From contig SYJV01000376.1 in NCBI GenBank assembly GCA_005798335.1, positions 16,850 through 80,849 on the forward strand: a stretch of 64,000 nt of DNA. The letters run 5' to 3'. Origin of the DNA: Planctomycetaceae bacterium. Lineage in GTDB: Bacteria; Planctomycetota; Planctomycetia; Pirellulales; Pirellulaceae. Below are positions 53,425 to 61,552 of the stretch, one piece after another (within the stretch, counting starts at the first letter, position 1; each line of letters begins with the position of its first letter). The notes below the pieces were generated by a model that saw nothing but the letters and a program-made list of their open reading frames with translations, was not told where the DNA came from and did no database searches. The translations under genes were made by a program, and so were the position numbers.

Positions 53425-55866
53425 TTAGTGATTGAAACGAAACTCATTGCTCGAGAGCATGGCCCACATCAGTTCGCTGATCGCTTGCGGTCGCTCACCG
53501 GGATAGTCTTTCAATATGCCGGCGATATCCTGGCGTTCAACATCCGTGGGGCGGCGCGACAACACGGCGACGTACAGTTCATCGACCAAGTCCGCGCTAT
53601 TATCCAGTTTTCCCAGGCGTGCGGAAAGGTTGCTGCCACTGGGTTTCAACCAGGAATCGACGACGGTGCCATTTCCGAAGAACAAGGCCTGATTTACTGT
53701 GGCCTGAAAATCCTCGCCCGGCATCCCGCCATAATGTGTCACAAAATCTCTGATCGGATCGCCTAGTGCATCTAGCAATTGCAGTTGAATGAATTGAGTG
53801 CGAATGCGCAGTTTATCTTGTTCGGCGGCATTCTTCAGTTGCTCCGGTGGACTCTTGTCGAGCTTGTCGGTCACGGCTGCAATTTGCGTGGTCAAGTTAC
53901 CCGCCGCATGCATCACGCTGAACGCAAGCTGTTCCGATGACAACGGTTTCAGTGGAGCCAGTTGGCCAGCGATTGTCCACTTCTCGACGATCGAAATCCA
54001 AGTCGACGCTGCTTTGGCTTGATCGGAGTCTCGCAATACAGCGAACTCGGCGATCGATTGGCATAGGTCCATTCTCCACTGAAGCGAACTTAGTTCGAAG
54101 TGAGCTTCGGTTAGTTCATTGGCCGCCTGGTTCTGCGCTAATTCGAGTTTCGTCAATTTGTCGGCTGGTCCGATCTTTTCGATAATCGCTGCAATACTCG
54201 CTTCGGCCTTCGAGAATTCGGCATATGCGGCGTCGTAAAGTGTGGTCTTCTCACTCAACGACTTATTTGCGGCCACTACAGAATCGGCAAGTTGTTTGGC
54301 TCGCTGGGCAAGTTTCTCGGCCGCTTCGGCCAGAACTTTGTCGTCAGGCAACTTGGCAACAGCGGCTTTGGTTTTCTCGGCCGCTTCGCTCACAGATTGC
54401 GACTGGTCGGTTATCTTGGCCAGCGAGCTTTCCGCGGACTTTTTGGCGGAAATCAATGGTTCCAATTTCTTTTTCGCTTCGACTGATGCCTTTTCCAACT
54501 TCGATCGTTCCGCGATCAGTTTTTCGTGCTGGCTATATATTTCCGTGAACACATTCGAGGCTTCGTCTAGACTTTTTTTCAACGCTTCAATCTTGGTTGC
54601 GAGAATGACTTTGTGTTTTCCCAGTTCCACAGCGCGAGCTGCGATATCCGCAAAGTTGATCGTTTCTGCTTGCGGTTCGTCGCTGGTTCGTTGATACGAT
54701 CGCGACAGAGCGATCTCGCGCAGGATCGGGCGAATTTGAAATCCACAGCGTTTCGTCTCATCCGTCAACAATCGCAACAGTGCTGGGTTGTTCGGCGGAT
54801 TATCCGTATGGTGAAAATCGACCGGGTGCACGATACCGCGCCCAAACATCAACAACCACAGGCGATTGGCCAAGTTGCGCTGAAACTGATCGCTGCTACT
54901 GAGTATCCGCGCTAGTGCTTCACGGCGACTGAACTTGGGTACGCCGCCTTTGTCTTTTTCCGGCTTGGATTTGTATTCGTCACCAGGGGCAAATCTCGGT
55001 TCGACAAACAGTGATGTACCTCGCGGTACTCGCGGAAAAGTGTTTTCGCGCCCGTCGCCGGTGAATACCGATTTAAATCCGGCATCTCCTTCAGCCTTTT
55101 CGCTCAGGCCGACCAGCTTCGTTTTGGGATCCGTGAAAGTCGTCGTTCGGTTCAGGAAAGCAAACAGGCCGTAGTAGTCTGCTTGCAGATAGTCCTCAAT
55201 CAAGGGATGGTTGTGGCATTGGGCGCATTGCAAATCCATCCCGAATGCCAATCGACCGAACTCGCGCGTCACGGCATTGGGTTCGGCCTCGCGATTCAAA
55301 ATAAACTTCGTCGCCGGATGGGGTTCAGCCTCACTGGGCTCGGGGTAGACCAACTCGCGAAAGAGTTGATCCAGCGGTTTGCTGGCCGCGACCGATTCGT
55401 ACAAATAACGTTCCCAATCTTGCTGCTTGATATTCTTCTCGGAACGACGTTCCAAGATCAACACGTTGAACTGAACCGCCATATGGCGAGCGAATTCGGG
55501 ACTGGTTAACAACTCGTCAACGATACGCGTTCTTTTCTCGGCAGCGGGGTCCACCAGAAAATTGCGCACTTGCTCAGGTGACGGGATCGTTCCGGTTAGA
55601 TCCAGAAAAATTCGGCGCAGGAAATCTGCATCGCTGGTACGAGGCGCCAACGGCCCAATGGCCGCGGATTCAATCAACGCATCGATGCGCCCATGCAGCG
55701 GCAATTCCGCTTTCACCGGAACTTTATCGATGTTCGATGTATTGGATACCGATTCAGGCAGCGGAGAATTTTCTAATTGCGTATCAGCAGCGACGACTGC
55801 TTGTTCAACCAGCAGAACTATCGCAGCCAGCAGCAACACCGACGGTAACCAAGTAAGTCGCGACAT
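53425..55866 (-). CDS. Exported DUF1549/DUF1553 protein with long coiled-coil insert
   Basis: An 813-aa protein. Signal peptide (residues about 1-26), DUF1549 (IDALIESAAIGPLAPRTSDA to LQCAQCHNHPLIEDY, one CxxCH), the first part of DUF1553 (RREALARILSSSDQFQRNLA, then RLWLLMFGRGIVHPVDFHHT), then about 200 residues of Ala/Glu/Lys-rich heptad coiled coil (about 425-640, for example LIAERSKLEKASVEAKKKLE), then the end of DUF1553 (PTDVERQDIAGILKDYPGER). No PSCyt1 domain precedes DUF1549. ATG 55866 has GAGG nine bases upstream; ATG 55875 is the alternative. Operon with the following DUF1501 gene. The insert suggests oligomerisation. Confidence 0.88.
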   Translation of the reverse strand: MSRLTWLPSVLLLAAIVLLVEQAVVAADTQLENSPLPESVSNTSNIDKVPVKAELPLHGRIDALIESAAIGPLAPRTSDADFLRRIFLDLTGTIPSPEQVRNFLVDPAAEKRTRIVDELLTSPEFARHMAVQFNVLILERRSEKNIKQQDWERYLYESVAASKPLDQLFRELVYPEPSEAEPHPATKFILNREAEPNAVTREFGRLAFGMDLQCAQCHNHPLIEDYLQADYYGLFAFLNRTTTFTDPKTKLVGLSEKAEGDAGFKSVFTGDGRENTFPRVPRGTSLFVEPRFAPGDEYKSKPEKDKGGVPKFSRREALARILSSSDQFQRNLANRLWLLMFGRGIVHPVDFHHTDNPPNNPALLRLLTDETKRCGFQIRPILREIALSRSYQRTSDEPQAETINFADIAARAVELGKHKVILATKIEALKKSLDEASNVFTEIYSQHEKLIAERSKLEKASVEAKKKLEPLISAKKSAESSLAKITDQSQSVSEAAEKTKAAVAKLPDDKVLAEAAEKLAQRAKQLADSVVAANKSLSEKTTLYDAAYAEFSKAEASIAAIIEKIGPADKLTKLELAQNQAANELTEAHFELSSLQWRMDLCQSIAEFAVLRDSDQAKAASTWISIVEKWTIAGQLAPLKPLSSEQLAFSVMHAAGNLTTQIAAVTDKLDKSPPEQLKNAAEQDKLRIRTQFIQLQLLDALGDPIRDFVTHYGGMPGEDFQATVNQALFFGNGTVVDSWLKPSGSNLSARLGKLDNSADLVDELYVAVLSRRPTDVERQDIAGILKDYPGERPQAISELMWAMLSSNEFRFNH

Positions 55867-56300
55867 GGCACTCATCCTCAGAGGCTTGCCGTGGTCGAAT
55901 CGCTAAATCCATTGCATAACCACGCGCCATTTTCGGTAGGCTTTCAATTGAGCAGGGGCGGGGGGCGATGTCCCTATTTCACCCAACACGCACCCTCTAG
56001 ACTAACGCAATCGTAATTGCCGGTCAACGTTGGCTTGAGTGACCTCCAAGATTAGCAAGCGGTAACGGCAAATTGTCGAGTAGCTTGTGCGATGCAGCGA
56101 ACGCTACATTCTGAATAGTTTTGCCGCTTGACTCGTCAATTTTTTTAGGACGGATTGGGACGACGCCCGCCGCCATTTCGCCTTGTCGATTTGGCTTGGG
56201 GCACTACGACCGGGAAGGCAATTAATTCACTCGTCTGCCCGTGGCGGCAACACGGGCGGAAAGGCACCCAGTTCCATCAACAACAGTCGATGGCAAATCC
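55867..56300. other. Intergenic region, possibly part of a dispersed repeat
   Basis: 434 bases without a supported gene. After the HNH remnant (56301-56402), in the direction of its reading, the DNA has no further HNH resemblance. The stretch 56150-56300 is GC-richer than 55980-56150 and might be inserted DNA, but I cannot delimit it. Confidence 0.35.
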
Positions 56301-56402
56301 TCAAGATGAAACGGACGCGGATCGGTGATTCTGAGGAAGCTGACAGTATTCGCAACAGCCGTTCGCTCGTTCCCAGACCTGCTGACGTCGAGAAAGCGAC
56401 AT
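56301..56402 (-). pseudogene. HNH endonuclease 5' remnant
   Basis: A 33-codon frame from ATG 56402: MSLSRRQQVWERANGCCEYC, then QLPQNHRSASVSS and a stop. This is the typical start of small HNH endonucleases (RAxxxCEYCxLPQ, with the first zinc Cys pair). The expected H-x-E-H and the later CxxC cannot be found in any frame, so the gene is truncated. The start is two bases after the stop of the upstream small gene (TAGCGATG), indicating a coupled pair. Confidence 0.6.
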
Positions 56403-56404
56403 CG

Positions 56405-56623
56405 CTAGTCGGTGCCGTTCCCGACGGAACGCTTCAGAGCCAATCGAGCTTTCGCCTGTAAGATGGCGATCACCTGTCCTACGTTGGCGTAGGCTTCCAA
56501 TTCCTCACATTCGGCCTCCGACAATTCGCCACGATTATTGCGATTCGCCATCTCGTCCATCTTCAACTTCGCGCAATCGTCGAACGACCAGCGCAGCACA
56601 AAGTTGGCCTCCGCTACGGACAT
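56405..56623 (-). CDS. Small conserved protein coupled to an HNH remnant
   Basis: A 72-aa acidic helical protein. SFDDCAKLKMDEMANRNNRG, then ELSEAECEELEAYANVGQVI and LQAKARLALK, match a short family frequent in planctomycetes and cyanobacteria, usually just upstream of an HNH endonuclease. ATG 56623 has AGGGA six bases before it; the open frame extends to TTG 56731, less convincingly. The function of the pair is not known to me; the arrangement resembles a toxin-antitoxin module with the nuclease as the active part. Confidence 0.65.
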   Translation of the reverse strand: MSVAEANFVLRWSFDDCAKLKMDEMANRNNRGELSEAECEELEAYANVGQVIAILQAKARLALKRSVGNGTD

Positions 56624-56797
56624 GTCGTCCCTATCGGGATTGATCACCCCGGTCCAGACTTCAACTTCGCTGACGGTTTGGTACTCAAGCTCTAAGTATA
56701 CCACATCCCCAATGGCAAATGACCTGGACAAATGATTTCACAAACTATCGACCAGCCAACGAAAATCTAACTCGGAAATTTCTGGGACGGTTCCTAA

Positions 56798-56925
56798 TTG
56801 GACAGCGCCACTTTCTTGCGAAATACAAGCCCGAAGCGCAAGCGAGTGAATTGTCGTAATCGTCGCAAGTTATTCACTCGCTTGCGCTTCGGGCTTGTAT
56901 TCCGTAAGAAAGTGGCGCTGTCCAA
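56798..56925. repeat. Palindromic repeat family member 5, near-perfect 128-bp element
   Basis: Two 54-base arms (56798-56851 and 56872-56925) are complementary at 52 of 54 positions around a 20-base loop. Ends are TTGGACAGCGCCACTTTC and the complement; the core is GAAGCGCAAGCGAGTGAAT. It ends five bases before the stop codon of the HEAT-repeat gene (56931), so the mRNA 3' end would fold into a very long hairpin. This copy defines the family; members at 11256, 12610, 17836 and 47163 are more diverged. Confidence 0.95.
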
Positions 56926-56930
56926 CTAAG

Positions 56931-58655
56931 CTATGGCTTTTTCTTCTTATCCAATCGCTCCAGCGCCCACTGGGTGGCGTAGCCACACGGATTTGGCAGC
57001 GGCTCGGCGTTGGCGATCAACTCTTCTCGCGATCGTTCATCGGCGATGAAACCTATCGCGATGGTGGCAGCATAGCGAATTCCATCCATTTCTGGATTCG
57101 CGCTGAGCTTGTCGGCCGCTCGCTCCGCCAATTTTTGAGCCAGAGGATAATTGTCGCCATCCTTCCAGTATTTTCCGAGTGCCCAGATTCCCGACATGCG
57201 CGAAACATACCCCATGCGAAAATCGCCTTTGGGGACATATTTTTGTAAGATTGGCTCCACGGGTTCGTAATGCCGATCCCCGAGCGCTTCCAGCAAATGC
57301 GCCAGGCGATGAAAATCGTCGTGCGTGGCCGGATCGAGCCGGCTCAGTCGATCAGTCCACTTTACGGCATGCTCTAGCATCTGGCCGTAAATTTCAGGCG
57401 AGTTCGCCAGTATCCGCAATGACCAGGCCGCTGTCACATTGACGTCCACCACAGGATGTTCTAACAGTTCGATCAATTTTTCACATCGCGCATGGTCGCT
57501 GATTTCTGCGGCCAAGAGGATAGCTTGTTCTATTCCATGCCAATCATTCGAAGCCATCTCGCGATCGATGTACGCCAGTAACTTGGGTCGCAATTTTTCA
57601 TCGGCAGTATACTTGGCTAACAACTGGTTGCGAGCCAAGTTGCGCAGCGCCGAATGTGTGTCCGCCAGACGGTTGCTCTGCAAATCCAAGCTCTCCATGT
57701 CAGAAAACGTTTGAAGTAGATCAAGCGTCGACTGGCGGATTGTATTCTCCGCATGCGACACCATCTGAGGCGCCAACTTGCGAGCTTCGTTGGGTGCCGA
57801 TTTGCATAAAGCTGCATAAGCCACTCCCTGGGCCGTCGTTGGGCCTTCGGCAATGATGCGCTGCAGGATTGGCGAGGCGACATCTCCCGAATGGCTACGC
57901 AGGATATGCGCTGCGATTAGATGCCGGTGCTCAAGATTCGATCCCAGGATCTGCGTGGCGAACGGATGTTGACCTAGCTTGGCAACCGTTCCGAGCGCTT
58001 TAGCCGCCGCGATGCGATAGGCCACAGGTAACTTGTCACGTCGCACTTGTTTAACCAGCAACGCTGCGTCCGACTCGTCACCTGTCGCGGCCAATCCTTC
58101 GCAGGCGAGCAACCAGTTGCGGGACACGATTTCATCGTTCAGTCGCTGGCGCCAAATGTCGCGCGCCGCTGGATGTCTCAGCCGCACCAATGCTCGTTCT
58201 CCCAAATGAGCATTGCGACTATCAGACGATATCGCTTTCCATAGTTCTGCTACATTCTCTTGGCCGGCAATATCAGCCGCAGACGAGATGCACGCCTGAC
58301 GAAGCTGAGGATTTATGTCAGCTGATTGGATAGCCTTCAGCAGTCGCTCAAACGACCCGGGTTCGACCGCCAACTTGTTGCGCGCCGCATAACCAGCCCA
58401 CTGTGCGGCCTTCAATCGATCGAGATCAAAAGTCGAATCCAATAATTCGATCTTGACGGCTTGAATGGCCGGAAAATTCTCGAGCGCCCATTTCGAATCC
58501 AGTTTCGGGTCCAGTTCCCATTGATGCTGGACCCTCAACGGCTCAATCGCCCAAGCCACCGCGCCCAAAGGAACCAGCAGCGTTGTCGCGAGCATGGCCA
58601 TCGGAACCAAACTTGCCAGGGACATCGGATTTCGATAGGAACTGTTTTTTTTCAT
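56931..58655 (-). CDS. Exported HEAT-repeat protein
   Basis: A 574-aa protein. An N-terminal hydrophobic segment (about residues 15-35, PMAMLATTLLVPLGAVAW) marks export, and the rest is a chain of about ten helical HEAT-like repeats (for example ALVRLRHPAARDIWRQRL, AYRIAAAKALGTVAKLG, RQSTLDLLQTFSDMESL, TAAWSLRILANSPEIYG). Such repeats serve protein-protein contact. ATG 58655 (MKKNSSYRNP) looks the natural start; GTG 58691 is the longest option. It is the last gene of the ABC cluster on this strand, 73 bases after the permease gene, suggesting co-transcription. Confidence 0.72.
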   Translation of the reverse strand: MKKNSSYRNPMSLASLVPMAMLATTLLVPLGAVAWAIEPLRVQHQWELDPKLDSKWALENFPAIQAVKIELLDSTFDLDRLKAAQWAGYAARNKLAVEPGSFERLLKAIQSADINPQLRQACISSAADIAGQENVAELWKAISSDSRNAHLGERALVRLRHPAARDIWRQRLNDEIVSRNWLLACEGLAATGDESDAALLVKQVRRDKLPVAYRIAAAKALGTVAKLGQHPFATQILGSNLEHRHLIAAHILRSHSGDVASPILQRIIAEGPTTAQGVAYAALCKSAPNEARKLAPQMVSHAENTIRQSTLDLLQTFSDMESLDLQSNRLADTHSALRNLARNQLLAKYTADEKLRPKLLAYIDREMASNDWHGIEQAILLAAEISDHARCEKLIELLEHPVVDVNVTAAWSLRILANSPEIYGQMLEHAVKWTDRLSRLDPATHDDFHRLAHLLEALGDRHYEPVEPILQKYVPKGDFRMGYVSRMSGIWALGKYWKDGDNYPLAQKLAERAADKLSANPEMDGIRYAATIAIGFIADERSREELIANAEPLPNPCGYATQWALERLDKKKKP

Positions 58656-58728
58656 CGCTATGAAACAACTGCACATGCTATGGAAGGTCACCGATTCACC
58701 GGAGGACTCGCTTCTTCACGACCGAACG

Positions 58729-60399
58729 TCAATCGGGACGGGCAAGATGCCACGTTCGAATCGACAACAACAAGAGGCACAAAGCGGAAACGCACAAGCC
58801 AATCCACCAAGAAATCGGCGTCAAATTTAAACTCTCGAAACCAGGTACGCGAATCTCCGCCAGAGCCGCTGCGGTAGGGTTCAATGACAATACACGCTCG
58901 ACAAAAATCGGCCCGAATGGTTTTCCTCGTGCAAGCCAAACCAAAAAAGTCCCGGCGAACATGGCTAACAGGACTCCATAGCTGGTGGCTGTGGCCACTG
59001 CTGCGGAACGACAAAACGCACTAATGCAAGCACTGACCAAGACGATCATCATCGTGGCGATCCCCAGCGAAATCAAGACTCGCTGTACTTGTCCAATCGT
59101 GGCCGGCTGAATCCACATCATCACCGCGTAACCCGGCACCGTGGCCAGCAAGATCAGCAACATGGTCCATGCGACGCTCATCAGTTTGCCATTGACGATA
59201 CGCAACGTCGACATGCTGGTCATGCGCAGCAACTGCCAACCGCCACTTTCAACTTCGCCCGCGATCAATCCGGATGCCAGGCTCGGTCCCAGCACGATCA
59301 ACAAGGCAATTTGCATCAACACCAACGTTGCGGCGATTCGGTCCACTCCCCAACTGACCGTTCCCGTTGCAGTAATCACTGTCAGAAACAACGAGATGAC
59401 ACCACAGGTAGCGATCAAGCGCAGCAACCAATGGAGTCTTCCGAATTTGCGTGTGCGAAACTCCTTGACCATTACTGGATTGATGAACAGCGGAATTCCA
59501 ACTTTTTGTTTTTCAGGATCGATCAAATACACCATGCGACGCGCCCAGCCGCCCACGGTATTTTTGTTCTTGACAATCTTACCGGTAGGACGCGGTCGAT
59601 CCAGTAACAGTGGATCGAGTTTGACGATCGTCGCAATGGCGAACAGCAACGTCGTGATGGTTGCCCCGATGACATAGCTTTTCCATCCGCCTGACGTGGC
59701 GAACTCAGTCGTCGCCGACTGCGAGCCCGTAATTTCCTGCAACGCAGGCATTGGTGAAATTGCTGTCAGTTTCTGAGCAATCGCCGATTGCCATCCCGGC
59801 AGGTTGCCGTATATCGACGATGGCGCCAACGACAGAAACGCTAAGATAAGCACCGCGGCATAACTCCATCGCAAACTCGAGTCGCTCGAACCGGCTTGAA
59901 CGCTGATCCATAGACTCACTGCCGAGTATTGCAGCGCCATACAGACTAGAATCGTTAGCAGCGGCAACATGTGCGACTGAAGCGAAAGGCCTCCCATCGC
60001 GTAGCATGCGCCCAACGACGGAAGACTGACCGAGATTAAAACAAACGCCAAGAACACGTTGCTGAGCAGTTTGCCAAAGTAGATGTCGGTGGGCCGCAAC
60101 GGCGAATTCAAGAGCAGGGCCAATGTTCCACGTCGACGTTCACGCACGATTGCGGTCGCTGGAAAGGCAGGCACCAGCATCATTACCGCGACCGCCAAGC
60201 CAAATGCCAAAGGACGAAACACTTGCATCGCACCCTGGCTGACAATATCAAGCGTAGACTCACTTGGCCACCGCAGAATTACCAACAGCGCCGCGCCAAT
60301 GGCCACTGCCAAGATCGATGCGAACGCTCGCAGCGAACGCAATCGATCCAACAACTCGCGACGTAGGATCGGATTTTTCCAAAGCAGCAGGGAATTCAT
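58729..60399 (-). CDS. ABC-2 type transporter permease
   Basis: A 556-aa integral membrane protein with about twelve hydrophobic segments in two similar halves, each opening with a short cytoplasmic stretch (NPILRRELLDRLRSL; NPVMVKEFRTRKFGRLHWLL). VRERRRGTLALLLNSPLRPT near residue 95 is the typical ABC-2 permease coupling segment (xREREx...LLxSPLxP), repeated as GEVESGGWQLLRMTSMSTLR in the second half. It is followed by the HEAT gene and preceded by the ATPase gene (72 bases), so the three form one export system. Both halves in one chain resemble planctomycete and GldF-like permeases. The cargo is unknown. Confidence 0.87.
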   Translation of the reverse strand: MNSLLLWKNPILRRELLDRLRSLRAFASILAVAIGAALLVILRWPSESTLDIVSQGAMQVFRPLAFGLAVAVMMLVPAFPATAIVRERRRGTLALLLNSPLRPTDIYFGKLLSNVFLAFVLISVSLPSLGACYAMGGLSLQSHMLPLLTILVCMALQYSAVSLWISVQAGSSDSSLRWSYAAVLILAFLSLAPSSIYGNLPGWQSAIAQKLTAISPMPALQEITGSQSATTEFATSGGWKSYVIGATITTLLFAIATIVKLDPLLLDRPRPTGKIVKNKNTVGGWARRMVYLIDPEKQKVGIPLFINPVMVKEFRTRKFGRLHWLLRLIATCGVISLFLTVITATGTVSWGVDRIAATLVLMQIALLIVLGPSLASGLIAGEVESGGWQLLRMTSMSTLRIVNGKLMSVAWTMLLILLATVPGYAVMMWIQPATIGQVQRVLISLGIATMMIVLVSACISAFCRSAAVATATSYGVLLAMFAGTFLVWLARGKPFGPIFVERVLSLNPTAAALAEIRVPGFESLNLTPISWWIGLCVSALCLLLLSIRTWHLARPD

Positions 60400-60471
60400 C
60401 TGGACAATTCTCGAATGCAAAACGACTTAAAATTTGGTGCTGAAAGTGTCGCGATAAACATCTGCGTTGTA

Positions 60472-61476
60472 TTAGCTTGCGGCGGCGACGGGTGCTGACT
60501 TTTGCGCCGAAGCTTTGTCTCCACCAACGCCGGCGACGGATAGAAATGCATCTTCCAGGTCGCCGGCCACTTCGCGAAACTGCGCGACCTGTATTCCGGC
60601 TGACACCAATCGCGAAAGTACGCCGGACAGTTCCTGCTCGGTGCGCGACGTTGGGAAACGAAGCACTCGTTCAGTTTGGCTGGCCGACACGACTTCGTCT
60701 GCTTGGAGTACATCGACCAGCAATTTTTCTGCGGCCGCAACGTCTTTTAGTTCGACGAGCTGAACTTCGTAGCTGCGTCGCGGACACAACTGTCGCATCA
60801 CATCGTCCAGCTTGCCGAAAGCTCGAAGTTTTCCATGGGTCACGATCGCAATCGTATTACAAATACGCGCTAACTCAGGCAGAATATGGCTGGTAACTAT
60901 CAGCGTTTTTCCCCGCGCGGCCAAATCCAACAGCAGATCGCGCATCTCAATGCGTGCTTTGGGATCAAGCCCATTGGCGGGTTCGTCGAAGATCAGCACT
61001 TCGGGGTTGTGCAGCAGTGTGCGCGCGATGCCAACGCGCTGCTGCATGCCATGGCTGAGGCTCTCTACGAATTTGTCCTGCATGTAGGCAGTATTGCTTA
61101 TCTCCATGACTTCACGGATGCGCTGCTGGCGCTCAGCCAGCGGAATCCCATACGCGGCGCCAAAGAAATCCAAGTACTCGCGGACGCGCATGTTGTCGTA
61201 TGAACCAAAGCGGTCCGGCATATAGCCCACCAACTTCTTGATCTTGCGAGCACCCTGGCTGCAATCGACTCCGGCGATACGCGCCGATCCAGACGTGGGC
61301 TTGGAAAGCCCGACCAGAATTTTGATCGCCGTAGTCTTTCCGGCACCATTCGGGCCAATGAAACCCAAAATCTCCCCGCGATTGACGTGGATGCTCAAAC
61401 TGTCCAAGGCGGTAAAATCACCGTACCGCTTTGTCAGACCGCTGGTTTGCACAACGGGTTCGTTGTCTTGACTCAT
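60472..61476 (-). CDS. ABC transporter ATP-binding protein
   Basis: A 334-aa ATPase. Walker A GPNGAGKTTAIKI at 38-50, signature LSHGMQQRVGIARTL, Walker B VLIFDEPANGLDP, and the switch His in IVTSHILPELARI. The about 100-residue C-terminal extension (VQLVELKDVAAAEKLLVDVL to VAQFREVAGDLEDAFLSVAG) is typical of ABC-2 exporters (CcmA-like/GldA-like). Together with the adjacent permease it powers export, probably of a polysaccharide, lipid or protein. ATG 61476. Confidence 0.95.
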   Translation of the reverse strand: MSQDNEPVVQTSGLTKRYGDFTALDSLSIHVNRGEILGFIGPNGAGKTTAIKILVGLSKPTSGSARIAGVDCSQGARKIKKLVGYMPDRFGSYDNMRVREYLDFFGAAYGIPLAERQQRIREVMEISNTAYMQDKFVESLSHGMQQRVGIARTLLHNPEVLIFDEPANGLDPKARIEMRDLLLDLAARGKTLIVTSHILPELARICNTIAIVTHGKLRAFGKLDDVMRQLCPRRSYEVQLVELKDVAAAEKLLVDVLQADEVVSASQTERVLRFPTSRTEQELSGVLSRLVSAGIQVAQFREVAGDLEDAFLSVAGVGGDKASAQKSAPVAAAS

Positions 61477-61552
61477 GTTGTATTTTATTGGATGAATGAA
61501 GTGAATTGATTTTGGTTATGGCTACTATTGGTCTCTGGTAACTATGCGAGTA

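Noticed and set aside
56183..56461. 92-codon plus frame across the HNH remnant
   Set aside because: It is antisense to the recognisable HNH start and the small conserved gene; no supporting features.
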